Numbered from the stretch's first letter, positions 8,217 to 16,744 are shown. The stretch: DNA of 64,000 nucleotides from Flavisericum labens (GCF_045446075.1 NZ_JBJJBQ010000002.1:372001-436000); one strand, 5' to 3'. Made by a program: numbers and translations. The notes: generated by a model not told the origin, from the letters alone.

Positions 8217-8641
8217 GAAGGCTGGAAGTTGTGTTGTTCGTCATATTTTAGCTTTTCATCCATCAATTTTTTAAAAAAGGATCTATTCTCTTTAAAGGTT
8301 TTGTTGTTTTTAAAATGAATAAACTTGCCCTGTGCATGAATACTGATGCCATTAGTTTTATAAAGGGCTAATTGATAATACGGAATAACCCAAGTAAAAT
8401 TTTGTAAGCCCTTGTTGATATAAATTAGCACACCATTCTTTCTAATTTCCATATTACCATAATTAATATCTGATACTGTATTTAAGTAAGGTTGTAGATT
8501 GGGGCTGGCCTCATCTATAATCATTCTTTTAGAACCAATACCGCGCATTTTGAAAATCTCCAATAAGGTAAACGATCGGCCAACCAAATCTGAAATGATT
8601 TGTTTATGTTCTTTTTCGTAATATGTTGAATTTAGTATCAT
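8213..8641 (-). CDS. uncharacterised 142-residue cytoplasmic protein
   Basis: I do not recognise the family. The sequence has an opening helix with YEKEHKQIISDLVGRSF and a middle with alternating strands (NGVLIYINKG, FTWVIPYYQLALYKT, GISIHAQGKFIHFKNN). The tail is a charged helix (ENRSFFKKLMDEKLKYDEQ). It looks like a small alpha/beta domain without signal peptide, membrane segment or metal motif. It is tightly packed between the DUF2867-type SDR gene (5 bases) and the TIGR03643 gene (4-base overlap), so it is surely a real gene of this cluster. Confidence 0.75.
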   Translation of the reverse strand: MILNSTYYEKEHKQIISDLVGRSFTLLEIFKMRGIGSKRMIIDEASPNLQPYLNTVSDINYGNMEIRKNGVLIYINKGLQNFTWVIPYYQLALYKTNGISIHAQGKFIHFKNNKTFKENRSFFKKLMDEKLKYDEQHNFQPS

Positions 8642-8646
8642 AGATT

Positions 8647-10077
8647 TTATGGCTCAATTTTAACTAATTTGCTTATCATTCCAGAGAATATAAACCCATG
8701 AAAAGGCAGTACACTGTACCAGTACAATCTGCCCCAAAGTCCGCGAGGTCTAAAGGTAGCCGTTTGTTTTAGTAAATTATCTTCAATCTTAAATTCCAGC
8801 CAAGCTTCACCAGGTAGGCGCATTTCAGCATAGAGTAGAAGTTTTTGTTTGTTCTTATCTGCAAAAATAACACGCCAAAAATCTAATGCATCTCCGGCAT
8901 CTAAATCGGTTGGACTTGTACGGCCTCGTCTTAAACCTATGCCTCCAAAAACCTTATCAATATAACCTCTTATACGCCATAAAATATTTCCGTAATACCA
9001 TCCTGTTTTTCCGCCAATACTCCAAATTTTATCTATGGTTTTTTGAGTATCGTTTATTTGGCGTTCTTTGTAATCTCTGAAGCAGCCAAATTTAGGTACG
9101 TTTATGTATTTATGTAAATTGTTTCGCAGTCTGCCACTGCTTACCATAGAATCTTTCCAACTCGAGATAATACTATTTTGCTCAATTTTTTCAAAAGCTA
9201 ACTTCACAGCCTTTTTGTACGGGATTGGGTCTACTTTTAAGTTTTTGTTGATATTACTTGGTTTTCCTATAATTTGAACGCCCATACTATCCACCAAAGT
9301 GGCGGCCAATTTGTAAGACGTGGAAGTAACGAAATACAACCAGTACGATGATAATTTTGGAGTCATGACCGGTACGGTTAGGATGTACCGTTTTAAGTCT
9401 CTAACTTCTGCAAATTGAAGTAGCATATCCTTGTAGGTAATGATTTCTGGACCAAAAATATCATAGGTTTTATTGAACAGTTCTTCGTTGCCTGCAGCTT
9501 TTGATAAAAAGGTTAACACATCTCTAACGGCAATGGGCTGTGTTTTTGTGTTTAACCACTTAGGGGCAATCATAAACGGTAATTTTTCAACCAAGTCCCT
9601 AATGATTTCAAAAGAAGAACTTCCAGAACCTACTATAATACCAGCTTTAAAAATGGTAAGCGCATATTTTTTTGAAGCTAGTAGGTCTTCCACATTTTTT
9701 CTGGACTGTAAATGTTTCGAAAGCTTTTCCTCGTTGGTGATGCCACTCAAATAAACAACTTGTTTGGTATTGGTAGTTTCAATGCAAGTCTTGAAGTTAT
9801 TTGCACACTGCTCCTCAAGCGATTCAAAATCTTTTGATGAGTTGGACATCGAATGTATCAAGTAGTAAGCTACGTCAATGTCTTTTGGGATATCTTTCAA
9901 TGTTTCTGGCTTTAAGAAGTCCCCTTCAAAAACATAAACATTATCTTCTTCTGTGTAACTTTTATCGGCTCTTAGCCTATCTCTAACAACGCAAACAACG
10001 GTATGGCCTTCATTTAATAAAAAATGTATAAGGCGTTTTCCAATATATCCCGTCGCTCCGGTAACAAGAATAGTCAT
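8647..10077 (-). CDS. atypical SDR with C-terminal DUF2867 domain
   Basis: A 476-residue two-domain protein. Residues 1-300 are an atypical NAD(P)-binding SDR starting ILVTGATGYIGKRLIHFLL, with VYLSGI and YLIHSM segments like other YwnB/NmrA-type members. Residues about 320-476 form a DUF2867 domain, recognisable from DALDFWRVIFADKN, LLLYAEMRLPGEAWLEF and the closing WYSVLPFHGFIFSGM. Proteins of this two-domain form are common in bacteria and are often found with photolyase or carotenoid genes; the substrate is unknown. No signal peptide. It is followed after 5 bases by the 142-residue unknown and preceded after 20 bases by the flavin reductase. Confidence 0.88.
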   Translation of the reverse strand: MTILVTGATGYIGKRLIHFLLNEGHTVVCVVRDRLRADKSYTEEDNVYVFEGDFLKPETLKDIPKDIDVAYYLIHSMSNSSKDFESLEEQCANNFKTCIETTNTKQVVYLSGITNEEKLSKHLQSRKNVEDLLASKKYALTIFKAGIIVGSGSSSFEIIRDLVEKLPFMIAPKWLNTKTQPIAVRDVLTFLSKAAGNEELFNKTYDIFGPEIITYKDMLLQFAEVRDLKRYILTVPVMTPKLSSYWLYFVTSTSYKLAATLVDSMGVQIIGKPSNINKNLKVDPIPYKKAVKLAFEKIEQNSIISSWKDSMVSSGRLRNNLHKYINVPKFGCFRDYKERQINDTQKTIDKIWSIGGKTGWYYGNILWRIRGYIDKVFGGIGLRRGRTSPTDLDAGDALDFWRVIFADKNKQKLLLYAEMRLPGEAWLEFKIEDNLLKQTATFRPRGLWGRLYWYSVLPFHGFIFSGMISKLVKIEP

Positions 10078-10097
10078 AAGTTGTTTTCTTAATTGAG

Positions 10098-10733
10098 TTA
10101 TCTATTTGATAGAACAGTTTCTTTTGGCCGCTGGTAGCCGTACCGTGTTCTCTTTTCTGGAATTGCATAACCATCCAGTCCATTTATGGCAGCAACATGA
10201 GCTTCAGAAAGGTTTACAAACCCGTCGTCTTCCACTAAGCCATCATCTATGTACAAGCCCTTTATTTTACCAACCAATAAAATGGTATTATTGGCTTTTA
10301 TAGGATATTCTTCTACATATTCCATAGCTAGTTGAATGGGTGCACCTTGAACAAATGGCGCTATAAAGTTATTTTTGTTTTCTGGTTTTAAACTGGTTAT
10401 ATCAAATTCTGAAATCGATGCGTCATATTTTGCCGAGGTATGGTGTGCTTCTTTTGTGATACTTTTATGAATATGATTTATAGTGTAACATCCGGTAGAT
10501 TTTATGTTTTCATAGGTATTTCTTAAAACTGTAGTTGGCCTTAAAAAGAATCCAAATAAGGCTGGGCTTGAACCCATGTGGGTTACCGAACTGAAAACAG
10601 CAACGTTGTCAACACCAGTTTCCGATTTGGTTCCAATAAGGTTAGCCGATTTATAACCAGAGCAACTATTTATTAAGTTGATTTTATAAATATGGTCTAA
10701 ACTTTCTATGTCAGATTCGTTAAAATAGATCAT
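10098..10733 (-). CDS. flavin reductase family (FMN-binding split-barrel) protein
   Basis: A 211-residue split-barrel protein of the flavin reductase-like family. Conserved parts are the N-terminal strand NLIGTKSETGVDNVAVFSSVTHMGSSPALFGFFLRP, the FMN-site motif, and TGCYTINHIHK later. Members reduce FMN or FAD with NAD(P)H, or bind FMN as a prosthetic group. In a photolyase cluster it may keep flavin reduced, which is inference. Its start overlaps the stop of the ABC1-kinase gene by four bases, so the two are translationally coupled. Confidence 0.88.
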   Translation of the reverse strand: MIYFNESDIESLDHIYKINLINSCSGYKSANLIGTKSETGVDNVAVFSSVTHMGSSPALFGFFLRPTTVLRNTYENIKSTGCYTINHIHKSITKEAHHTSAKYDASISEFDITSLKPENKNNFIAPFVQGAPIQLAMEYVEEYPIKANNTILLVGKIKGLYIDDGLVEDDGFVNLSEAHVAAINGLDGYAIPEKRTRYGYQRPKETVLSNR

Positions 10734-12049
10734 GAGAGTTTTAAATAATTATCGATTTTTATGTTTTCGGCTTTTAGGTCGAACATTAAATTATATAGTC
10801 CGAAAAATGTTCTGTTGATATATATAAAATGTTTGGAACCTCGGTTGCCGTTCATTTTTCTTAATTCGGTACTTTTTGAATAACGTTCGCCCAACTCGGC
10901 AATTTTTCCGAAGAATTCTGCATTCGAAAAATCAAAAGTGTCTTGATGGAAAGGCTGTGTAAACAGGCTCAACATATCATGAAACATGGCTGTGAAGAAT
11001 TCAATTTCTTCCTTGGTGTCATCTAACTTTAGGATTTCAAGCTCATAAAGTTTTGAAACAAAATAATCTTGATTCTTGATGTTTTCTTTTTTTGCCAACT
11101 CGAAATACGGCACATAAAATTCATTAGGAATGCTTTTCATACACCCGAAATCTAAGGCAATAAGTTCACCATTTTCAGAAATTAAAAAGTTCCCCGGATG
11201 CGGGTCGGCATGCACTTTTTTTAGATTGTGAATTTGGAACATGTAAAAATCCCATAACGCTTGCCCCAGTCTATTGGCCTTCTGCATATCTGTATTGTAA
11301 GCAGTGAATTCAGAAAGGTGTTCGCCTACCATGTAATCCATGGTTATGATACGTTCAGAAGACAGCGTTTTATAATATTCTGGAAATCTTAAGTTTTCAA
11401 TATGTTGGCAAGCCTTGGCAATTTCTTCACTTTGTTGAAGTTCTAAAATATAATTGGTTTCTTCGACCAATTTGTTTTCAACCTCTTTAAAATATTTATC
11501 GGAATCTTTTCCTTTTATATTGAACATACTCATGGCAACGGGTTTCACCATAGCCAAATCTGAAGCGATACTTTCTGCAACCCCTGGATATTGGATTTTC
11601 ACAGCAAGTTTTTTCCCATTTTTTTCTGCGATATGCACTTGACCAATGCTGGCAGCATTCACAGAGGTTGCATTAAAAGTATCGAATAGATCATTTGGTG
11701 TTTTTCCAAAATATTTTTTAAATGTTTTTATAACTAAGGGTGGCGATAGTGGCGGAACCGAGAATTGTGCCAACGAAAATTTCTCGACATATGCCCTTGG
11801 CAGAATGCTTTTTTCCATGCTAAGCATTTGAGCTACTTTCAAAGCGCTACCTTTAAGTTGCTTTAGACTATCGTAAATGTCAGATGCATTGTTTTTGTTT
11901 AGACGTTCCTTGGCTTCTTCTGGTGTATTTACTAGTTTGTCGCCGTAATACTTCAGATAGTTAACGCCTACTTTGGCACCCGTTGAAACAAGTTTTGTAG
12001 CCCGTGATATTTTTGTGGTTGGAATGTGGTCTATGGTTTTCATGGGCAA
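10730..12049 (-). CDS. AarF/UbiB (ABC1) family atypical kinase
   Basis: A 439-residue ABC1 family protein. Family motifs are present: the N-terminal KxGQ-type segment as LKGSALKVAQMLSM, the alanine-rich nucleotide loop ASIGQVH, the lysine in KLAVKIQYPG, the catalytic KVHADPHPGNFL and metal-binding ALDFGCM. The glycine of the diagnostic KxGQ is alanine here (KVAQ). ABC1 proteins act as ATPases or kinases supporting quinone and isoprenoid lipid metabolism, and plant plastid members protect against photo-oxidative damage. No membrane helix is evident. It comes directly after the TetR gene (1-base gap), so it is the first effector gene under that regulator. Confidence 0.92.
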   Translation of the reverse strand: MPMKTIDHIPTTKISRATKLVSTGAKVGVNYLKYYGDKLVNTPEEAKERLNKNNASDIYDSLKQLKGSALKVAQMLSMEKSILPRAYVEKFSLAQFSVPPLSPPLVIKTFKKYFGKTPNDLFDTFNATSVNAASIGQVHIAEKNGKKLAVKIQYPGVAESIASDLAMVKPVAMSMFNIKGKDSDKYFKEVENKLVEETNYILELQQSEEIAKACQHIENLRFPEYYKTLSSERIITMDYMVGEHLSEFTAYNTDMQKANRLGQALWDFYMFQIHNLKKVHADPHPGNFLISENGELIALDFGCMKSIPNEFYVPYFELAKKENIKNQDYFVSKLYELEILKLDDTKEEIEFFTAMFHDMLSLFTQPFHQDTFDFSNAEFFGKIAELGERYSKSTELRKMNGNRGSKHFIYINRTFFGLYNLMFDLKAENIKIDNYLKLS

Positions 12050-12050
12050 A

Positions 12051-12707
12051 TTAGTTCATGCTTATTTTTTCTTTAAATATGAATTTGCCCAAATCCATAA
12101 CACTTTGTAACGGGGCTACATTTAAAACATCAAAACTGGTATTTACCGATTTCTCAATGAAAATATCGGTTTTTTCAAACGCGGGAGAATTGTCGTCCAG
12201 CCAAAACTTTATGGTAAGAATGAGTTGCAACCAAGCGGATTCCTTCAGAGCTCTTTGCTGAATTTTTTCTAATCGCTCTTCCTTTAAATCAAGCATTTGA
12301 ATGCCTAAGCTGTGCACATATTCAATAAAATGATGTTTAAGTCCTGACAGTACCCTTAAACCTTTTAAATTGGTTTTGTAACTGTTTAACATATGTAAAA
12401 CGTAACTTCTGTTGGCCGTTAAAGTTTCAAAGAAGGTGTAATAGAAGCTAAGTAATTTGTTTCTGGCATCAAAAATCTGATAATCTTCGCTCTTGTTTAA
12501 GGCTTTTATCGAGTTGGTGAAAAATGCCTCAAAAACTGCCTTTTCAACGGCATCAAATGATGCAAAATGTTGATAGAATTTAGCTTCATCAAAATTATTT
12601 GTTTTAGTGAAGGCATAAACCGATTTTGGTTTTTCACCATTTTCTAAAATAAAATCCATATAAAGGCTAATGATAGTATCGGTGGTAATATTTTTTTTCT
12701 TTGCCAT
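12051..12707 (-). CDS. TetR/AcrR family transcriptional regulator
   Basis: A 218-residue regulator from the ATG at 12707, starting MAKKKNITTDTIIS. The N-terminal 50 residues form a TetR-type helix-turn-helix (DTIISLYMDFILENG, then SVYAFTKTNNFDEAKFYQHFAS). The C-terminal ligand domain is all-helical and not informative. A longer frame back to 12734 adds MYLCCKQND but would start inside the TATCTTTG promoter box region, so the shorter start is better. It heads the cluster that ends with the photolyase and sits just behind a palindrome that overlaps the promoter, so it is probably an autorepressor of the unit. The inducing ligand is unknown. Confidence 0.9.
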   Translation of the reverse strand: MAKKKNITTDTIISLYMDFILENGEKPKSVYAFTKTNNFDEAKFYQHFASFDAVEKAVFEAFFTNSIKALNKSEDYQIFDARNKLLSFYYTFFETLTANRSYVLHMLNSYKTNLKGLRVLSGLKHHFIEYVHSLGIQMLDLKEERLEKIQQRALKESAWLQLILTIKFWLDDNSPAFEKTDIFIEKSVNTSFDVLNVAPLQSVMDLGKFIFKEKISMN

Positions 12708-12723
12708 ATCATTCTGTTTACAA

Positions 12724-12766
12724 CAAAGATACAAAAATGTTTAACTATTTAGTTAAAAAGTTAAAC
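12724..12766 (-). promoter_or_regulatory. promoter -7 box with overlapping candidate TetR operator
   Basis: On the minus strand TATCTTTG (plus-strand positions 12724-12731) is a perfect Bacteroidota -7 box, 17 bases before the TetR start codon. Directly upstream, 12740-12757 is a perfect 18-base palindrome of TTTAACT, ATTT, AGTTAAA. A wider inverted pair GTTTAACT (12739-12746) and AGTTAAAC (12759-12766) gives a third copy of the half-site. It lies between the expected -33 and -7 boxes, where a repressor would block polymerase. Confidence 0.65.
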
Positions 12767-12819
12767 AAAATTTTATTAGTTTAATTTGAACTGCTTTAAT
12801 GTAGTGTTTTTTGATCGAT

Positions 12820-12890
12820 TTCATGGCTCGAGCTAAGGATAGCAGAGGTACCCTTGTTGCGGCTCTCAATAGCATTCGTTAATGTTTTTA
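12820..12890. other. unassigned GC-richer patch in the 324-base gap before the DUF2911 gene
   Basis: Most of the gap 12735-13058 is AT-rich leader. Around 12820-12890 the composition changes (GCTCGAGCTAAGGATAGCAG, then GTTGCGGCTCTC), and all frames end quickly; the minus strand gives a short open stretch with ESRNKGTSAILSSSHEID. It may be a gene remnant or an intergenic repeat copy. I cannot assign it. Confidence 0.3.
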
Positions 12891-13058
12891 TAATACACTT
12901 TATATAAAGAAATTCTAATTATAGCGAGCGCCTTTATGGAACACTCGGTTTAAGCTCTCAGGCTTATTGCTTTTTTTAAGATTTTGTTAACACTAAACAG
13001 GATTTCGATATGTAAATTTATGGTTAACCATTAACCAGGATAATAAATATTATAAAAC

Positions 13059-13904
13059 ATGAAAAAATTACTTTTGATTTTATTGGCGTTTACAACTGTT
13101 TACGCTACCAATGCACAGGTACAAACGCCTGCACCGAGCCCTGCAAGTAAATTGGAACAGAAAGTTGGACTTACCGATGTAACCATAGAATACTCTAGAC
13201 CAAGCGTGAAGGGTAGAGCTGTTTTTGGTGATTTAGTGCCTTTTGATAAACTGTGGAGAACCGGAGCCAACAAAAATTCCATTATTACATTTAGCACAGA
13301 TGCAACCGTTGACGGACAAACTTTAAAAGCGGGTAGTTATGCTATTTTTACGAAGCCTGGCAAAGAGTCTTGGGAGGTTTATTTTTATAGCGATACCGAA
13401 AATTGGGGTACACCCAGTAATTGGGATGACAGTAAGGTGGCTGCTAAAACAACCGTAAAAACCCATTCGGTACCATTTATTGTTGAAACCTTTACTCTTG
13501 ACGTAAATAGCATTACGAATAATGGAGGCACCTTAGATTTTATTTGGGAAAACACCTATGTAGGTGTTCCGTTTACCTTACCAACAAGCGACATTGTTCA
13601 GGCTTCTATTGATAAGGCTTTGAGTGGGCCTGCGGCTAGTGATTATTATTCGGCTGCGGTTTACTATTCTCAGGAAGGTAAAAATTTAGAACAGGCCAAA
13701 GAATACATGGAAAAAGCCATGGGTATGATTGAAAAACCAGGCTTTTGGCAACTTAGACAACAGTCTTTAATTTATGCCAAATTAGGTGATAAAAAGGCAG
13801 CAATTGCAACGGCTAAAAAGTCTTTGGCCGGAGCTGAGGAAGCTGGTAATGCCGATTATGTAAAAATGAACAAAGATTCTTTAAAAGAGTGGGGGGCGAT
13901 GTAG
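13059..13904 (+). CDS. DUF2911 domain secreted protein with C-terminal TPR
   Basis: A 281-residue exported protein. Residues 1-19 are a signal peptide (MKKLLLILLAFTTVYATNA, cleavage before Q). Residues about 20-165 are a DUF2911 domain, with the typical VTIEYSRPSVKGRAVFG, LWRTGANKNSIITFS and AGSYAIFTKPG segments. The C-terminal 90 residues carry helix pairs resembling a tetratricopeptide repeat (AAVYYSQEGKNLEQAKEYMEKA; IYAKLGDKKAAIATAKKSL). DUF2911 proteins are abundant in Bacteroidota and have no known function. The gene stands alone and ends in a strong terminator. Confidence 0.9.
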   Translation: MKKLLLILLAFTTVYATNAQVQTPAPSPASKLEQKVGLTDVTIEYSRPSVKGRAVFGDLVPFDKLWRTGANKNSIITFSTDATVDGQTLKAGSYAIFTKPGKESWEVYFYSDTENWGTPSNWDDSKVAAKTTVKTHSVPFIVETFTLDVNSITNNGGTLDFIWENTYVGVPFTLPTSDIVQASIDKALSGPAASDYYSAAVYYSQEGKNLEQAKEYMEKAMGMIEKPGFWQLRQQSLIYAKLGDKKAAIATAKKSLAGAEEAGNADYVKMNKDSLKEWGAM

Positions 13905-13935
13905 GATTAGATATTCTAGATTTTTAGATACAAAG

Positions 13936-13968
13936 AAGCACAGGTTTTTAAAAACCTGTGCTTTTTGA
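13936..13968 (+). terminator. rho-independent terminator after the DUF2911 gene
   Basis: AAGCACAGGTTTTT pairs perfectly with AAAAACCTGTGCTT, forming a long hairpin, followed by TTTG. It starts 32 bases after the stop codon at 13904. Confidence 0.85.
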
Positions 13969-14065
13969 TTTTAAACAATTAGAAACAAAAATTATTTATG
14001 TTTTAATTCTGTATATTAGTACTATCTAATATAGATACACTTCTTTAAAATAACTAAAAAACCAA

Positions 14066-15325
14066 ATGCCAAACGAATTATCTTTAAATGAAGAGTTAAT
14101 AAAAAAGGTTGAAAATTTAATAGAAACCAACCTTGAAAATGAACAATTTGGAGTTAATGAATTGGCCGAAGAACTTGGTGCAAGCCGATCGCATTTGCAT
14201 AGAAAGTTAAATGCGCTAACAGGAAAATCAACAAGTCAATTTATTCGTGAATATAGACTTCAAAAAGCTATGGTGATGCTGCAAGATAATGTTGCAACGG
14301 CTTCCGAAATAGCATATCGCGTTGGATTTAGTAGTCCTACTTATTTTAACACCCGTTTTAGTGAGTATTTTGGTTATCCGCCTGGTGAGGTTAAGTATAG
14401 AAGTTCAAAAACTGAAGATGCTGATTCAAATATTCCAATTAGAGTTACTTCAAAACGAACACGAAAAAAAGTAAAAAGAAAAAAACTTTCATCTCAGTTA
14501 GGGATATTAGTTGCCGTATTTGGAGGGATTGCACTTTTGGTGTTTTTATTCATTACGTTCAATAATCCCACAGTTCAAGAAACTGAACTGGTAAACAATA
14601 AAGAAAGTAATGTTGGTGAAAAGTCAATTGCCGTGCTTCCTTTTAAGAATTTGAGTAATGATGAAAGCAATCAGTATTTTGCTGATGGTATGCGGGACGA
14701 CATTATAAACCATTTGTCTAAAATTGAAAGTGTTTTGGTAAAGTCTAGGCAATCTTCCGATAGGTATGGAAGCACAGATTTATCAGGTTTGGAAATAGGC
14801 GAGGCTTTGGGCGTAAATTATATTATTGATGGCAGCGTTCAAAAGTATGACGATAGAATTAAAATTATTGTCCACCTTATAAATGCAAAAAATGACACAC
14901 ATTTATGGTCAAAAGATTTTGATAGGGAATTTGAGGATATTTTTTATCTGGAAAGTGAAATCTCCAGATCAATTGCTAAGGAATTAAATCTTGTTTTGTC
15001 TCCTTCAGAAATTCAAGAAATAGAAAAGATTCCAACCGTAAATTTAGAGGCCTACAACTTGTATAAAAAGGGAGATTACTTTTTGTATCAATTCTCAGAT
15101 GAAGGGTTTATGCTTGCAGAAAAATATTTTAATGAAAGTATTGAGTTAGATCCAAAATTTGCGCTTCCATATTCTGGTTTATCCATTTTAAGTCTTTACC
15201 GAGGTTGGCCATCACCTTCAGAGGAAGATTATTTAACGGCTAAGGGCTATGCTTTAAAAGCTATTGAGCTTGACGACGATTTGGCCGAAACCCACCGTGC
15301 ACTCGGATTGATATTCATGGAATAA
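14066..15325 (+). CDS. AraC-HTH / TolB-like / TPR transmembrane regulator, N-terminal part ended by an in-frame stop
   Basis: The open part encodes 419 residues. Residues about 10-108 form an AraC-type double helix-turn-helix (GASRSHLHRKLNAL; ASEIAYRVGFSSPTYF). Residues about 145-165 are one membrane helix (LGILVAVFGGIALLVFLF). A TolB-like domain follows (KSIAVLPFKNLSND, YFADGMRDDIINHL), then TPR helices. Regulators with this layout are common in Flavobacteriaceae and are thought to sense from the periplasm and bind DNA inside the cell. The frame stops with TAA at 15323-15325 in the middle of a TPR unit and resumes immediately in the same frame, so the full protein (653 codons) is interrupted by one nonsense codon. 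The cut protein retains the DNA-binding, membrane and TolB-like parts. Confidence 0.8.
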   Translation: MPNELSLNEELIKKVENLIETNLENEQFGVNELAEELGASRSHLHRKLNALTGKSTSQFIREYRLQKAMVMLQDNVATASEIAYRVGFSSPTYFNTRFSEYFGYPPGEVKYRSSKTEDADSNIPIRVTSKRTRKKVKRKKLSSQLGILVAVFGGIALLVFLFITFNNPTVQETELVNNKESNVGEKSIAVLPFKNLSNDESNQYFADGMRDDIINHLSKIESVLVKSRQSSDRYGSTDLSGLEIGEALGVNYIIDGSVQKYDDRIKIIVHLINAKNDTHLWSKDFDREFEDIFYLESEISRSIAKELNLVLSPSEIQEIEKIPTVNLEAYNLYKKGDYFLYQFSDEGFMLAEKYFNESIELDPKFALPYSGLSILSLYRGWPSPSEEDYLTAKGYALKAIELDDDLAETHRALGLIFME

Positions 15326-16027
15326 AAATGGAATTGGGAGGAAGCCGAAAAGGAATTTCTAAAAGCATTAAGTTTGGATTCCAAAAATCCTTATGTGATG
15401 ACCATTTATGCCAGGTATTTGATGTCCGTTAAGGGAGATTTTGAAAAGAGTAGAGAATATTTAAATAAAGCTTTATTGGCTGCGCCAGTTTCATATTATA
15501 TCAATATATCGAGTGCAGAATATTATTTATTCATCGAAGATTACGATGCGGCTTTAAAGGAAGCAGAAAGGGCTAAAGAGTTAAGTCCAATTGATGGATG
15601 GGCGCCGTGGATTGCTTTTTTAGCTTACGTTAATAAAGGAGAGCATGATTTGGCCGTTAATGAACTTGTTGATAATTGGAGCCTAAGTCATAATTATAAT
15701 AAAAATGTTGCCCCTATGTTACAGGCCTACAAAGAAAATGGAATTAATGGGGTTTTTAGATGGATAAACGATTTGGACATTAACCATGCCGATGAAGAGC
15801 GGGTGCAACATAATGCCTATTATATAGCTCAAAAATTTGCTTTTCTAGGTGAGCATGATAAAGCTATGCAATGGTTGAATATTGGCTTCAAAAGAAAAAA
15901 CGGTGAAATGAATAGAATAAAACACGACCATTTTTTTACCGATATGCACGATAACCCAGAATTCCTGTCACTTTTAGAAAAAATGAATTTAGGCAATTAC
16001 AAACAAAGTCCATACTTTAAGGACTAG
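15326..16027 (+). pseudogene. C-terminal TPR part of the AraC/TolB regulator, separated by a stop codon
   Basis: Directly after the TAA at 15323-15325 the same frame reads KWNWEEAEKEFLKALSLDS, a textbook TPR start, and stays open to 16027 with further TPR-like helices (AALKEAERAKELSPIDG, KAMQWLNIGFK). The residue expected at the stop in this TPR type is usually tyrosine (YxWNWEEAE), and TAT or TAC to TAA is a single change. The nearest usable ATG is at 15374, which would skip part of a repeat. It is best read as the lost end of the upstream gene, either a real nonsense mutation or a sequence error. Confidence 0.75.
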
Positions 16028-16190
16028 CTATAATGCGACACCATTCAACATAATTTAAATGCTTCAAATTATGTGTTATAGCCTTTAAATAAAACTTTAA
16101 ATAATTAACAACATAGCTGTTAAGCCTTGTGTACTCTATTGTTTCATATTTGTGTAAACATTACTTATTAATCTTTAAACACATATAATC

Positions 16191-16727
16191 ATGAAAGCAA
16201 TTGTATTATTATTGGTAGTTTTTTTTACTGCAAATCTCGGAAATTCACAAAATGTAGGCACAGATCTACTAGCTTTAAACACAGAAGAAATGACTTCTGA
16301 AACCACGGAACCTTCAACTAAGGCAATAAACAGTAATTATAAAAATGAAGTGGTTGATAACTCTATGGCTATACATGTAAGCGTATTAGAGGAGCGTGTA
16401 TCTAAATTTGATGTTACTTCAGTTCCAGAATATAAGGGCAAATCAGAGCCTTTTAAAGTAAAATTTAAAACAGATAAAGGGTATATTGAAGTACTGTATG
16501 GTAAAAACGGTGAAATTTTAAAAACCAAAGAAAGATTTAAACAAGTTAAGCTTCCTAGTGTAGTAAGGGACAATGTTTTGAGGGAATTTTCTAAATGTAA
16601 ATTGGTAAGTTCTGATTATTTGGTTTGGTATGATACCAAGCGAGTAAAAAAAATATACAAAATAACCATACTACAAAACAATTCAAAAAAGAAAATAAAG
16701 ATAACTGCAGATGGTGAATTTATTTAA
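16191..16727 (+). CDS. small secreted protein with PepSY-like/DUF-type beta domain, paralog of 63012-63566
   Basis: A 178-residue exported protein with an N-terminal signal peptide (MKAIVLLLVVFFTANLGNS). The mature part has a C-terminal region of alternating strands: KFKTDKGYIEVLYGKNGEILKTKE, a short helix (VVRDNVLREF) and the final ITILQNNSKKKIKITADG. That helix-between-strands layout resembles PepSY-like folds. The protein aligns with the 184-residue product at 63012-63566, so it belongs to a small paralogous family. It has no neighbour in an operon: the split AraC/TolB gene is upstream on the same strand and a terminator follows. The function is unknown. Confidence 0.78.
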   Translation: MKAIVLLLVVFFTANLGNSQNVGTDLLALNTEEMTSETTEPSTKAINSNYKNEVVDNSMAIHVSVLEERVSKFDVTSVPEYKGKSEPFKVKFKTDKGYIEVLYGKNGEILKTKERFKQVKLPSVVRDNVLREFSKCKLVSSDYLVWYDTKRVKKIYKITILQNNSKKKIKITADGEFI

Positions 16728-16744
16728 AAATATCCAACCAAACT

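Noticed and set aside
14066..16027. Frameshift as the cause of the split regulator
   Set aside because: Both parts are in the same frame, so a single stop codon explains it without any shift.
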